Below are positions 1 through 7,074 of a stretch of 8,119 bases of DNA, piece by piece; position 1 is the first letter of the stretch, and each line of letters starts with the position of its first letter. The translations under genes and the position numbers were made by a program. The stretch is taken from the NCBI GenBank assembly GCA_016214225.1, contig JACROX010000107.1:1-8119 (forward strand), in the 5' to 3' direction. The notes under the pieces are model-generated. The model worked only from the letters and a program-made list of their open reading frames with translations, did no database searches and was not told the origin of the DNA. Source of the stretch: Candidatus Peregrinibacteria bacterium. GTDB taxonomy: Bacteria > Patescibacteriota > Gracilibacteria > UBA1369 > LOWO2-01-FULL-3.

Positions 1-83
1 GAAAAACATGACGCAACCTTACCAGTCACTTATTAAAATTTACTAAAAAGTTTTTAAGAAAAATCTAAGAAATTCTTAAACCA

Positions 84-107
84 AGCACACTGCGGTGGCA
101 GTGTGCT
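84..107 (-). terminator. Hairpin, possible terminator of the deacetylase gene
   Basis: A perfect 10-bp stem (AGCACACTGC / GCAGTGTGCT) encloses the 4-nt loop GGTG. Read on the minus strand it lies about 45 nt past the stop codon of the deacetylase gene and is followed by TGGTTTAAGAATTTC and further T-rich sequence, so it may act as a Rho-independent terminator, although the U-tract is interrupted. On the plus strand no U-tract follows. The same hairpin is the first part of the repeat element at 84-137, so it may have another role. Confidence 0.45.
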
Positions 108-137
108 AGCCAGTAGCGTGAGCGAAGCGAGCTCCAT
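84..137 (+). repeat. Structured intergenic repeat, copy A
   Basis: The order is a 10-bp hairpin, the core GCCAGTAGCGTGA (109-121), a short segment able to fold as GAGC/GCTC, then CTCCAT (132-137). The same order recurs at 2071-2130 with 12 of 13 core bases identical, an identical CTCCAT, and different hairpin sequences. Conserved single-stranded parts with changed stems suggest a structured RNA or a small dispersed element rather than chance. Orientation is assigned from the copy in the operon leader. Function is not known to me. Confidence 0.5.
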
Positions 138-152
138 GTAGATGATAGTTTT

Positions 153-977
153 TCAGAGGTTCCCCAATTTCTTAATAAATCCATTATATCCATCTCTATT
201 ATCGATTCTTATTCTCGGCAATTCAAAATTATCGGAAACGCCAATGTTCGCCTCTCCATAATTTGTAGTTAAAGCCATTTTATAGCCCGCCGCTTTAAGG
301 GAATCAATAACATTTTTATTATACTTCCCCGCGGGATAAACAAAATAATCCACATGAATTCCGAAAGTTTTTTCCAAAAAATCTTTACTTCCAAAAGTTT
401 GTTTTTTTAAATCCGCGCTTCCGACAGAATCCAAATTCACATGATTATAACCGTGAGATAACACTTCAATTCCTTCGCCGATAAGCCATTTAATCTGCTC
501 GGCGGTCATATAATTTTTTCTCGCCGTGGAGTCGGCGATTATCGCGCATGAAGCCGTAAATCCATATTTTTTTAAGATTGGAAACGCGGTCGTATAAAAA
601 TCTTCGGTGCCGTCATCAAAACTCAAAACGATACTTTTTCCCTTTACAGACCCATCATTGAGGGTGGAAAGATGAACTGGAGTATATCCGTTATCTTTCA
701 AATATTTTATTTGTTTTTCAAAATCAGCGGGACTTATGGACAAATTCCATCCCAAAGGATCGGACGTTTTATTCACATCTCTGACATAGTGGTACATCAA
801 AATAGGAATTTTAATCCCGACTTTAATTTCTTTCACATGGCTTACCCCAGCTGATTTAGGCGGTAATTCCACGACGCGATTTTTACCGGCATCCTCGCCG
901 CGCCCGCATGCTCCTAAAAACAGTAGAGCAAAAGTAACGACTAGAACCGCACCTATTTTCTGGGCTTGCTTAAACAT
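153..977 (-). CDS. Lipoprotein polysaccharide deacetylase (NodB domain)
   Basis: A 274-residue putative exported enzyme removing acetyl groups from a cell-surface or wall polysaccharide by metal-dependent hydrolysis. The N-terminus has a basic start, a hydrophobic stretch (about 9-23) and a lipobox LGAC with Cys24, so it is probably lipid-anchored outside the cytoplasmic membrane. The NodB fold begins near PILMYHYV (58-65). Catalytic and metal-binding residues are visible: Asp121 and Asp122 in SFDDG, His175 and His179 in SHGYNH, the YPAGKYN motif (214-220) and LPRIRID near the end (253-259). The length fits single-domain PgaB-like or peptidoglycan deacetylases; the exact substrate cannot be read from sequence. 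The ATG lies six bases after a good -10 box, so the mRNA may be leaderless. It stands alone, divergent from the asparaginase gene. Family assignment is secure, specificity is not. Confidence 0.9.
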   Translation of the reverse strand: MFKQAQKIGAVLVVTFALLFLGACGRGEDAGKNRVVELPPKSAGVSHVKEIKVGIKIPILMYHYVRDVNKTSDPLGWNLSISPADFEKQIKYLKDNGYTPVHLSTLNDGSVKGKSIVLSFDDGTEDFYTTAFPILKKYGFTASCAIIADSTARKNYMTAEQIKWLIGEGIEVLSHGYNHVNLDSVGSADLKKQTFGSKDFLEKTFGIHVDYFVYPAGKYNKNVIDSLKAAGYKMALTTNYGEANIGVSDNFELPRIRIDNRDGYNGFIKKLGNL

Positions 978-993
978 GGCTTTAGTATATAAT
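966..993 (+). promoter_or_regulatory. Promoter for the asparaginase gene
   Basis: TTGCTT (966-971), a 16-bp spacer and a consensus TATAAT (988-993) point toward the asparaginase start at 1023, predicting a leader of about 23 nt. The -35 box lies inside the 5' end of the opposing deacetylase gene, and the -10 box overlaps the -10 of the opposing promoter. No ribosome-binding sequence is seen before the ATG. Confidence 0.5.
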
Positions 994-1012
994 TAAGCCC
1001 CATTAAGTCCAA
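984..1012 (-). promoter_or_regulatory. Promoter for the deacetylase gene, predicted leaderless
   Basis: On the minus strand TTGGAC (1012-1007), a 17-bp spacer and TATACT (989-984) are followed by only AAAGCC before the ATG at 977. Transcription would begin at or within a base or two of the start codon, giving a leaderless message. The -10 box shares bases with the plus-strand -10 box (988-993), so the two directions probably compete for RNA polymerase. Confidence 0.55.
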
Positions 1013-1022
1013 CATTAAAAAA

Positions 1023-1950
1023 ATGGTTCGACCAAAAATTTGTTTGATATTTGCGGGAGGAACGATAGGGATGGTGAAAAATCCTGAAACGGGAGTACTG
1101 CAGCCGGCTATGGATGCTGCTGAAATTATCCGAAATTTTCCGGAACTTCAAAAATACATACAGCTTGATTTCAAAATGATCCTGAATCTGGACAGTTCAA
1201 ACATGAATCCAAAACATTGGACGGAAATCGCTTCGAAAATTCATCAGATTTATGACAAATATGATGGCTTTGTCGTGGCGCAGGGAACGGATACAATGGC
1301 TTACACATGCAGTGCGCTTTCCTTTGCTTTACAAAATCTCAGCAAGCCGATTGTCTTTACAGGCTCATTGATCCCTCTTAACGAAATCGGTTCGGATGGA
1401 CGCAATAATTTGATTTACGCGTGTCTGACGGCCGCGTTTTATTGAAGTTTTTCATTCTCCTAATTTCCCTTATTTGGGAGAGCTTGGACGTCCGACCGTC
1501 CTGCATGAATGGAGAAAAAAACGCAGGAAAAGAACACTGAGTTTTCAACCGAATTTTGATTCGAATATATCCGTTTTGAAAATTTTCCCGGGCTTTGATC
1601 CGGAAATAATAGATAAAGTTATGGAGAGAGGAGCGCGTGGAATTATCATTGAAGGCTTTGGCCCCGGAAACGTGCCTTCACAGGACGAATATTCGATAAT
1701 CCCAAAAATAGAAAAAGCGATAAAAAAAAATATACCGATAGTTATAGCCAATCAAATGGAAAGAGGCACAACAAATTTAAACGCTTATGAAGCGGGTTTT
1801 GTGTCCGCCAAAGCGGGCGCGATTTCCTCAAAAGACATGACGTCGGAAGCCACGGTCGCAAAGCTTATGTGGGCTTTGACCAAAACCGGAAATATGAGGG
1901 AAATTAAAGAAATAATAGAAAAAGACCTTGCGGGGGAGATAGAAAGCTAG
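1023..1950 (+). pseudogene. L-asparaginase (type I-like), disrupted by internal deletion and frameshift
   Basis: The N-terminal half (1023-1445, ending at TGA) carries asparaginase signatures: AGGTIG with nucleophile candidate Thr14, LDSSN (56-60), the second catalytic pair Thr89-Asp90 in AQGTD, and GSDGRNN (123-129). The C-terminal half, in another frame, continues as FHSPNFPYLGELG (codons from about 1450) through GFGPGNVP to DMTSEATVAKLMWAL and stops at TAG 1948-1950. In intact type I enzymes about 35 residues separate the helix after SDG from the SPN motif; here only about five codons remain, so roughly 30 residues are lost as well as the frame. This is more than a one-base sequencing slip. 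The second half could start only at a weak TTG (1474). No signal peptide is present, so the ancestral enzyme was cytoplasmic. I call it a pseudogene; a split two-subunit protein is possible but unlikely given the missing core segment. Confidence 0.8.
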
Positions 1951-1968
1951 TAGAAGTACTTCGGCAAG

Positions 1969-1987
1969 AGGGTAATTAACCCTGTTT
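1969..1987 (+). terminator. Weak hairpin after the asparaginase remnant
   Basis: A 5-bp stem (AGGGT / ACCCT, loop AATTA, 1969-1983) followed by GTTT, 18 bp after the asparaginase stop. The stem is short and the T-run poor, so it is only a possible terminator. A 10-bp palindrome, GAAGTACTTC, lies just upstream at 1953-1962. Confidence 0.25.
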
Positions 1988-2031
1988 AAAAACAAAAATC
2001 AAATGAAACAAAAGTTCGCAACGTATTATTT

Positions 2032-2059
2032 TTGATAAAATTTCGTTTGGAACTATTAT
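2032..2059 (+). promoter_or_regulatory. Promoter of the five-gene operon
   Basis: TTGATA (2032-2037, five of six consensus bases), a 16-bp spacer and TATTAT (2054-2059, five of six). Transcription would begin near 2066, just before the structured element at 2071-2130, giving a leader of about 95 nt ahead of the first gene at 2160. No Shine-Dalgarno sequence precedes that start. Confidence 0.5.
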
Positions 2060-2070
2060 GCGCGTCGTAA

Positions 2071-2130
2071 GCCACCCGGAGAGGGTTGCCTGGCCGGTAG
2101 CGTGACCCGCCGCAGGCGGGGGAACTCCAT
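2071..2130 (+). repeat. Structured intergenic repeat, copy B, in the operon leader
   Basis: An imperfect hairpin (GCCACCC with GGGTTGC, loop GGAGA) is followed by the core GCCGGTAGCGTGA (2093-2105), a 6-bp GC stem CCCGCC / GGCGGG with loop GCA (2106-2120) and CTCCAT (2125-2130). It matches copy A at 84-137 in layout and in the unpaired parts, while both stems differ in sequence. It lies entirely within the predicted 5' untranslated region, 29 bp before the first ATG, so it may affect expression of the operon; this is inference. Confidence 0.5.
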
Positions 2131-2159
2131 AGCAAATATATCTCCACTAATAACTCACA

Positions 2160-2384
2160 ATGACATTACTAAACAAACATATGAAAAACGCAAAAAATCT
2201 CGAAACAGTTCTGGGAAAATTACTTAAAGACAATCTGTCGGCTGTCGACTATAAGAATGTAAGCGCGATTTTTAAAGACACGAAAGATTCAGAAGAGGCA
2301 TACTACAGAATTCTCGATTATCTGGAAGAAAAAAATCTAAATAAACTTCTTCAAGAAGTGGAGATGTATTACATAACCAAGTAA
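2160..2384 (+). CDS. Unrecognised 74-residue protein, first gene of the operon
   Basis: I do not recognise a family. The protein is small, charged and near neutral (about 12 basic and 12 acidic residues), with no cysteine, no signal peptide and no membrane segment; leucine, lysine and glutamate patterns suggest it is mostly helical. The C-terminus is EMYYITK. The ATG at 2160 gives full length; a second in-frame ATG at 2181 is possible and no Shine-Dalgarno sequence distinguishes them. Its stop is three bases before the aminotransferase start, so translation is probably coupled. Its position ahead of a ligase, an aminotransferase and an M20 hydrolase recalls carrier-protein pathways such as LysW, but it lacks LysW's zinc cysteines, acidic character and terminal glutamate. 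A regulator or enzyme partner is equally possible. Confidence 0.65.
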   Translation: MTLLNKHMKNAKNLETVLGKLLKDNLSAVDYKNVSAIFKDTKDSEEAYYRILDYLEEKNLNKLLQEVEMYYITK

Positions 2385-2387
2385 ACT

Positions 2388-3809
2388 ATGGGTGAAACCC
2401 AACAAAGTGCATCGCAATTAGCGATGGATGAATTTTTAAACCATGCCGAAGGATTCAAGGAGCCGAGAATAGCAGTCGATGATCCGAATCTTCCAACACT
2501 CCCCGGATTGAAAGCCATGGCTCAATCACGAAAAACACGAGGTTTCCAGACACTGGACCAATCAGCGGGAGATATCGCGGAGGTGGGCGCGCCGCTGAAT
2601 TATGACTTTAGAAAGTGGAAGGATGAAGTTCGCGATTCCATAAAAGATGACAAAGGAAACAAGGTTTTTCCCCACGTGGAAGGAGAAGTGTTCGGATATG
2701 AAGCAAATTACAGACAACAATATCCTGTCGTCCTAGAAGAACTTGCGAAAAGCTGGGGGCTTAAAGAAACTCCTTTCAAAGGTATTCAAACGGTGTCAGG
2801 CAGAAACGCGATAGATTGCGCTTTGCGCGGACTTAAATCAAGAAAAAAAAATTATTATGAGGATAGAGATGCGATCATAATGGATCCGATGGCGTGGTCG
2901 GGCTATGGACCTTTAGCTGAAGGGTTAGATGTAAAAATTATACACGCGCCCGCCGTTAAAGGTCATGGACTTTCTTTGTCGGCGGATGGACTTAGTGAAG
3001 CGATAGAGTTTGCGAGCAAAAAAGGATTTAGAATAATAGGCGCGGTGCCGATTGTTCCAAGCAATCCAACGGGAGAATCAATGTCTCATGAAGATTTAAG
3101 AAATATAATCTTAGACGGAGCGAAAAATGACGTTCCGATAATGGCCGACGCGTTTTATTCTCCGCTACATAAGGAAGGACATAGGGCGGCTGTCGATTTA
3201 GGCGATTTGGAAGACAATCTGCCACCTGAAGTTCTTGCGTATTTTGGAATATTGGTTGGAGAGACAAAAGTTCTGAGCTCACAGCAAAAAACAGGTTCAA
3301 TGCTTTGGCTCGCGCCGGAAGGACACGACAAAATTGCGACCCATATGTATAAAACAGGGATGAAGAGACTTTTGGACACAAATACATATCCTCGTCCAAA
3401 TGAAGCTCTGGCCGCTTATGCTCTGCATACATTCACGGGCGGAATTCACGCGGCAATGGGGCCAAGATATGAAAAACTCGATGAAGCCAGAGTTGAAATG
3501 AGAAGAGCAATGGACGAACTCGGTCTTCCTTTTACAATTGGAGATTCATTCTACGGAGTCGCGGCCTTGACCGATCCGAAAACCGGAGAAGGGCTTTTAA
3601 AAGATCAACTTGGCAGACCTTTGACAAGACCGAACGACGTCGCGAACAGATTGGCTGAAGAATATGGTCTTGTGGGAGCACCCGGGGCCATGTTCTCTCC
3701 CGCGCCTGAAGCCGGCCAAATGGTAAGATTAACGGCCGCTGTAACGGTTGAAAATGTACGTAAACTGCAAGAGGTTATAGGTAGAATGATAAGCGACGCA
3801 TCAAAATAA
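2388..3809 (+). CDS. PLP-dependent aminotransferase, class I/II (fold type I)
   Basis: A 473-residue cytoplasmic enzyme expected to move an amino group between an amino acid and a keto acid using pyridoxal phosphate. Visible landmarks in order: a cofactor phosphate-binding loop at VSGRNAIDCAL (136-146), an aromatic cluster for ring stacking at AWSGYG (169-174), PSNPTG (224-229) with Asn226, ADAFYSP (253-259) with Asp254 and Tyr257, the Schiff-base lysine Lys301 in SSQQKTG, and Arg447 in MVRLTAAV for the substrate carboxylate. All key residues are kept, so it should be active. It is longer than the usual 380-420 residues, mainly through about 60 extra N-terminal residues. Motif details around the lysine are divergent and I cannot assign a substrate. 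It sits three bases after the small gene and 12 before the ligase gene. A C-S lyase or related fold-type I activity cannot be excluded. Confidence 0.85.
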   Translation: MGETQQSASQLAMDEFLNHAEGFKEPRIAVDDPNLPTLPGLKAMAQSRKTRGFQTLDQSAGDIAEVGAPLNYDFRKWKDEVRDSIKDDKGNKVFPHVEGEVFGYEANYRQQYPVVLEELAKSWGLKETPFKGIQTVSGRNAIDCALRGLKSRKKNYYEDRDAIIMDPMAWSGYGPLAEGLDVKIIHAPAVKGHGLSLSADGLSEAIEFASKKGFRIIGAVPIVPSNPTGESMSHEDLRNIILDGAKNDVPIMADAFYSPLHKEGHRAAVDLGDLEDNLPPEVLAYFGILVGETKVLSSQQKTGSMLWLAPEGHDKIATHMYKTGMKRLLDTNTYPRPNEALAAYALHTFTGGIHAAMGPRYEKLDEARVEMRRAMDELGLPFTIGDSFYGVAALTDPKTGEGLLKDQLGRPLTRPNDVANRLAEEYGLVGAPGAMFSPAPEAGQMVRLTAAVTVENVRKLQEVIGRMISDASK

Positions 3810-3821
3810 ATTTCAAAAAAA

Positions 3822-5519
3822 ATGGAAGCACAACTGATAAACCATATCGCGCGCGTATCCGAAGAAGGAGACCCTCACATTGGAGCTGAAACAGAAGGAA
3901 TAACAACGGATAGACACTATTTGGATGTGGTTCACGCGATAAGAGGTCAACAGCCCACTCATGCCATAAAAGAATGGATACGCGCTAACTGTCAGGGAGG
4001 TGAAAAGATAGCTAGAGATATAACTTGCGATATTCCGGAAACGACAGTGGAAGCAAATCCGGCTCCACTGCGTTCTCCTCTTTCCTCGGCCGCTTCGCAA
4101 AGATTAATGGCGATAATTATAGATCATGCCCTTAGGGCTCTTAGCGGAGAAGATGGCGTACAACTGTTAAATGGAGCCGCATGGAGACCGCCGGATGCGA
4201 CAGCGGAAGATGTTTCAAGGCATATTCCTCTCTGGAAACAGGCTTATTACAAACATCAAATAGGAGTCCATGGAGATAAAACCGCCGCGGCCGCGGGAGA
4301 TCACTTAAACTTATCGGCGCCATGGCTTGGGAGAAGGAATGATAAAAAAGAAATATCAAGAAGAATGATAGAACTCACGGCTCAAATGAGGCTTATAGCG
4401 GCGGCTTTAAGTATTTCAATATCAGCTTCATCTCCTCTATATTTTTCTTCAAACGGAAGCGCGAGATTTTCAAAGCCGGGAACAAGCCTGACTCAATGGG
4501 ACAGCGCGAGGCTTGGACAAGTATGGCCGGGAAGAACAATTATGGATGTGGCTGATCTCTATGCCAGCCCGATCAGCTTTAGAAGAACATTAAACAGATA
4601 TAGAGAAAATGGAGTTCTTAAAACAGGACGAGATATATGGCTTCCTGTAAGAGCTCAGCCCGGAAGCATAGAGAAATATGAGTCATTTGAGGAAATTTGT
4701 AGTGGCGAGGGACTTAACATGTCAACGGAGGGAGGAAAAGCGGACGCAGAAAAAAAATTAATGGCAAGCTACAAATACGGACCTTCAAACCCCAGAGATA
4801 ATCAATATTCCGGAGACAAAATATGGCAAAACATAGAAGGATGGAGACAGCGTATGCTACAGGCAATAATAGAAACTCCGCGAAACAGAGTTGAAGTGCG
4901 AACATTGGAAACTCCGCCGGCATTTGAAGATCAAACTCCGTACGAATATATAAAGGCCGTGCATACTTTTCTGGAAATGCTTTTTATTTACTTAAGCACA
5001 AACCCCGATTTTTTGGACAATCTTGAATATGACGGGATAACGCTTCAAGCGGCCAAACATAATGAAGAAAAAGTTTTAACAAGAGGGTTGGACGCGGAAA
5101 TATATTGGATCCCGAATATGACAACGACAACACCGCGGGATTTATTAAGGTTTGTGTTGGGGAAAATAGAAGATTTAAGCAGAGGAATGGGCAGACAAGA
5201 AGATTTAAGAATTATTCAAGAACTTGTAAGTGGAGGATTAAAGACTCCGGCCGTGAGAATCAGAGAGGAGGTCGGTGAATGGTATGGAGTCAATATTGAA
5301 GATAGATCAGGTGCAAGAATATTAGCAGGGGATGAATACCCACGAGAACTTTTAGATAGAACAAGAGAAGCGATGCCAAAAGAAGTTGAACAAATAAGAA
5401 CCGATCTTCCAAGAATGCCCGAAAAAGACAGGCCTTATATAGAAAGTTTATTGGCGGTGGTGGATGAAATTTCAAAATCTAAAATAGTAACAACCAGTAC
5501 TTATGCAACAGGCGGTTGA
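3822..5519 (+). CDS. GCS2-family carboxylate-amine ligase (glutamate-cysteine-ligase-like)
   Basis: A 565-residue protein with the motif set of the GCS2/YbdK branch of the glutamine-synthetase-like superfamily, which joins a carboxylate to an amine with ATP. In order: GAETEG (21-26) with metal-binding glutamates, DIPETTVEANP (70-80), HLNLS (161-165, corresponding to the family HVH strand), a SASSPLYFSSNGS stretch (201-213) like the family SxxSPxxxG segment, and RVEVRTLETPP (356-366, the RxExR strand). These residues are those expected for nucleotide and metal binding, so activity is likely. It is longer than the usual 370-450 residues, with about 200 residues after the RxExR strand. The amino-acid substrates cannot be read from sequence. 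No Shine-Dalgarno precedes the ATG. Its last 17 bp overlap the M20 gene, implying coupled translation with the hydrolase. The protein ends in Gly-Gly, which may be incidental. Confidence 0.75.
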   Translation: MEAQLINHIARVSEEGDPHIGAETEGITTDRHYLDVVHAIRGQQPTHAIKEWIRANCQGGEKIARDITCDIPETTVEANPAPLRSPLSSAASQRLMAIIIDHALRALSGEDGVQLLNGAAWRPPDATAEDVSRHIPLWKQAYYKHQIGVHGDKTAAAAGDHLNLSAPWLGRRNDKKEISRRMIELTAQMRLIAAALSISISASSPLYFSSNGSARFSKPGTSLTQWDSARLGQVWPGRTIMDVADLYASPISFRRTLNRYRENGVLKTGRDIWLPVRAQPGSIEKYESFEEICSGEGLNMSTEGGKADAEKKLMASYKYGPSNPRDNQYSGDKIWQNIEGWRQRMLQAIIETPRNRVEVRTLETPPAFEDQTPYEYIKAVHTFLEMLFIYLSTNPDFLDNLEYDGITLQAAKHNEEKVLTRGLDAEIYWIPNMTTTTPRDLLRFVLGKIEDLSRGMGRQEDLRIIQELVSGGLKTPAVRIREEVGEWYGVNIEDRSGARILAGDEYPRELLDRTREAMPKEVEQIRTDLPRMPEKDRPYIESLLAVVDEISKSKIVTTSTYATGG

Positions 5520-7059
5520 AAGAACAGATATAGTAGAACAACCAAAAATTTTAAGTGAAAGAACGCGTAAAGTTCTCGATCTATCAATGAAGCTTTCATC
5601 AATTCCGAGCGTTTCCGTTCCTCCCTCTTTAACCAATTTTGAGGCAATAAATGAGGCACACAACACGGCAAAAGAATTTGCGATAAGCGCCGGATTAAAT
5701 GTCATGGAAATGCGGGCTGATGAAGAACATCCATATCCGTATTTGGTAATAGGATTTAATGAGCCGACAAATGGCGAGGGGGCAGCAGGCGACAAAGTGG
5801 CACTAGTAGGGCATCTCGACGTTGTGTCCGCTCAAACCGACTCGCAATTTTCTCCGCGAATAGATGGCGATATGCTAATAGGCCGCGGGACAGCGGATAT
5901 GAAAACGGTTGTAGCGACACAGCTTGTATGGATGGCGGAACAACAAAAAAAAGAAGGACCAAAACCGCCGATAGTTTTGATGCTCTCCTCGTGTGAAGAA
6001 AATGGGAGTGTGAAACCCTATGGCACACAACATGCCATACAAATGCTTCAAAGTGAACATAATATAAAAATAGAACTGGCGATTGTGGGGGAACGCACGG
6101 GAGAAATGGAATCAATAAATCAACTTTCTGTCGGTCCTATTTGCGATAGGAACAGAGGATGGAGATGGTACAGGGGTAGCGGCATGGGAGTAAAAGGATT
6201 GCAAGGCTTAAAGTTAATAGCGGAAATGGTCAAAGGTGGACGAACTTGGGTGAATGTTATGAACACGGAAGAAGGCTGGAACACGGGATTTGTAAATTCA
6301 TTTGCAGGTATTGAGGCGGATGAAGAATCGGTCTCCACGGATGATACGGAAATATCTATTATCTCACGAAAAGGAGAAGCAAAACATGCCGCGTCAATAA
6401 GCGCTGAAATGCCAACTTTACTTGAAGATTTTTATGAAATCGCAAAACTTGCTCAACAAATATTTGGAGAAGAAAATGTTAAACTCACGGGCATTGAAAT
6501 AGGCGATGATGGAAATTTTAATACGGTTACCGGCGGCGGCAAGATGGCGCTGGAAATAAAGGGACTTGGATCGGGATTGAAGGATTTTTTAGAAAAGATT
6601 TCTTCTTATGACTACAGCAGTATAGATATACATAAAAAACTCTCATCTCAAAATGGACATAGAAGTTCGAGAATGGAGAAATACCACGGTACGATTTTCG
6701 GCTTGGACATACGTGAAATTCCGGCACAAACATCAGACGTAAATGCTTGGCTGGAAAACACAAGACAACGATTGCAATCAGCCGGAATAGAGATGGAAAC
6801 GGTTAACGAAGGTGATGGGTGGGTATGCCCGCCAAACAATAATCATTTAGAAAAACTTATTTCCGCCTACGAAGAGGTAACATCGAGGTCTCATAAGCAA
6901 GTGGGCAAACTCCACGGTAACGATGGTAGATTTTTTGAAGGAAACGCTGTAGTCTTTGGTCAAATCGGACAAAATCCACATGGCCCAAACGAAGCGCACT
7001 ACATTCCAAGTATTGAAACATACATGCAAGTACTTGATGCGTTTGCATCAAAATATTAA
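5503..7059 (+). CDS. M20-family zinc metallopeptidase / amidohydrolase
   Basis: A 518-residue cytoplasmic enzyme of the ArgE/DapE/carboxypeptidase group, which hydrolyses amide bonds with two metal ions. Ligands and catalytic residues are all visible: His104 and Asp106 in GHLD, the bridging Asp132 in GRGTADMK, the catalytic pair Glu165-Glu166 in SCEEN, Glu197 in VGERTGE, the lid-domain histidine His295 in KGEAKHAAS, Asp474 in GNDGRFF and His493 in HGPNEAHY. The lid region (about 210-400) is longer than in typical 380-450-residue members. The chosen ATG lies inside the ligase gene (17-bp overlap); the family core (LSSIPSV, from residue 31) starts later, so the first 25 residues are an extension, and ATG 5587 is too close to that core to be preferred. 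The neighbouring ligase suggests it cleaves a bond that ligase makes, but deacetylase, desuccinylase or dipeptidase roles are all open. Confidence 0.87.
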   Translation: MQQAVERTDIVEQPKILSERTRKVLDLSMKLSSIPSVSVPPSLTNFEAINEAHNTAKEFAISAGLNVMEMRADEEHPYPYLVIGFNEPTNGEGAAGDKVALVGHLDVVSAQTDSQFSPRIDGDMLIGRGTADMKTVVATQLVWMAEQQKKEGPKPPIVLMLSSCEENGSVKPYGTQHAIQMLQSEHNIKIELAIVGERTGEMESINQLSVGPICDRNRGWRWYRGSGMGVKGLQGLKLIAEMVKGGRTWVNVMNTEEGWNTGFVNSFAGIEADEESVSTDDTEISIISRKGEAKHAASISAEMPTLLEDFYEIAKLAQQIFGEENVKLTGIEIGDDGNFNTVTGGGKMALEIKGLGSGLKDFLEKISSYDYSSIDIHKKLSSQNGHRSSRMEKYHGTIFGLDIREIPAQTSDVNAWLENTRQRLQSAGIEMETVNEGDGWVCPPNNNHLEKLISAYEEVTSRSHKQVGKLHGNDGRFFEGNAVVFGQIGQNPHGPNEAHYIPSIETYMQVLDAFASKY

Positions 7060-7074
7060 CTAACCAAAAACACT

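Noticed and set aside
53..80. 8-bp inverted repeat TTTAAGAA / TTCTTAAA as a terminator
   Set aside because: The stem is AT-only with a 12-nt loop and no following T-run; it is expected in such AT-rich sequence.
672..854. Plus-strand reading frame inside the deacetylase gene
   Set aside because: It lies opposite the conserved deacetylase domain and shows no protein family features.
3028..3432. Minus-strand reading frames inside the aminotransferase gene (also those at 5756-6115 and 6527-6839 in the M20 gene)
   Set aside because: They run antisense to well-conserved enzyme motifs and have compositions typical of shadow frames.
2160..5519. Pup- or UBact-like protein modifier with a PafA-like ligase
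   Set aside because: The ligase belongs to a related superfamily, but its motifs fit GCS2 rather than PafA, the small protein ends in TK rather than in Glu or Gln after a Gly pair, and no proteasome gene is nearby.
5503..5560. TGA recoded as glycine (as in Gracilibacteria), joining or extending genes
   Set aside because: Reading through the ligase TGA meets another TGA after 12 codons in a frame without family similarity, and the deacetylase TGA follows a normal family end. No in-frame TGA is needed inside any gene.
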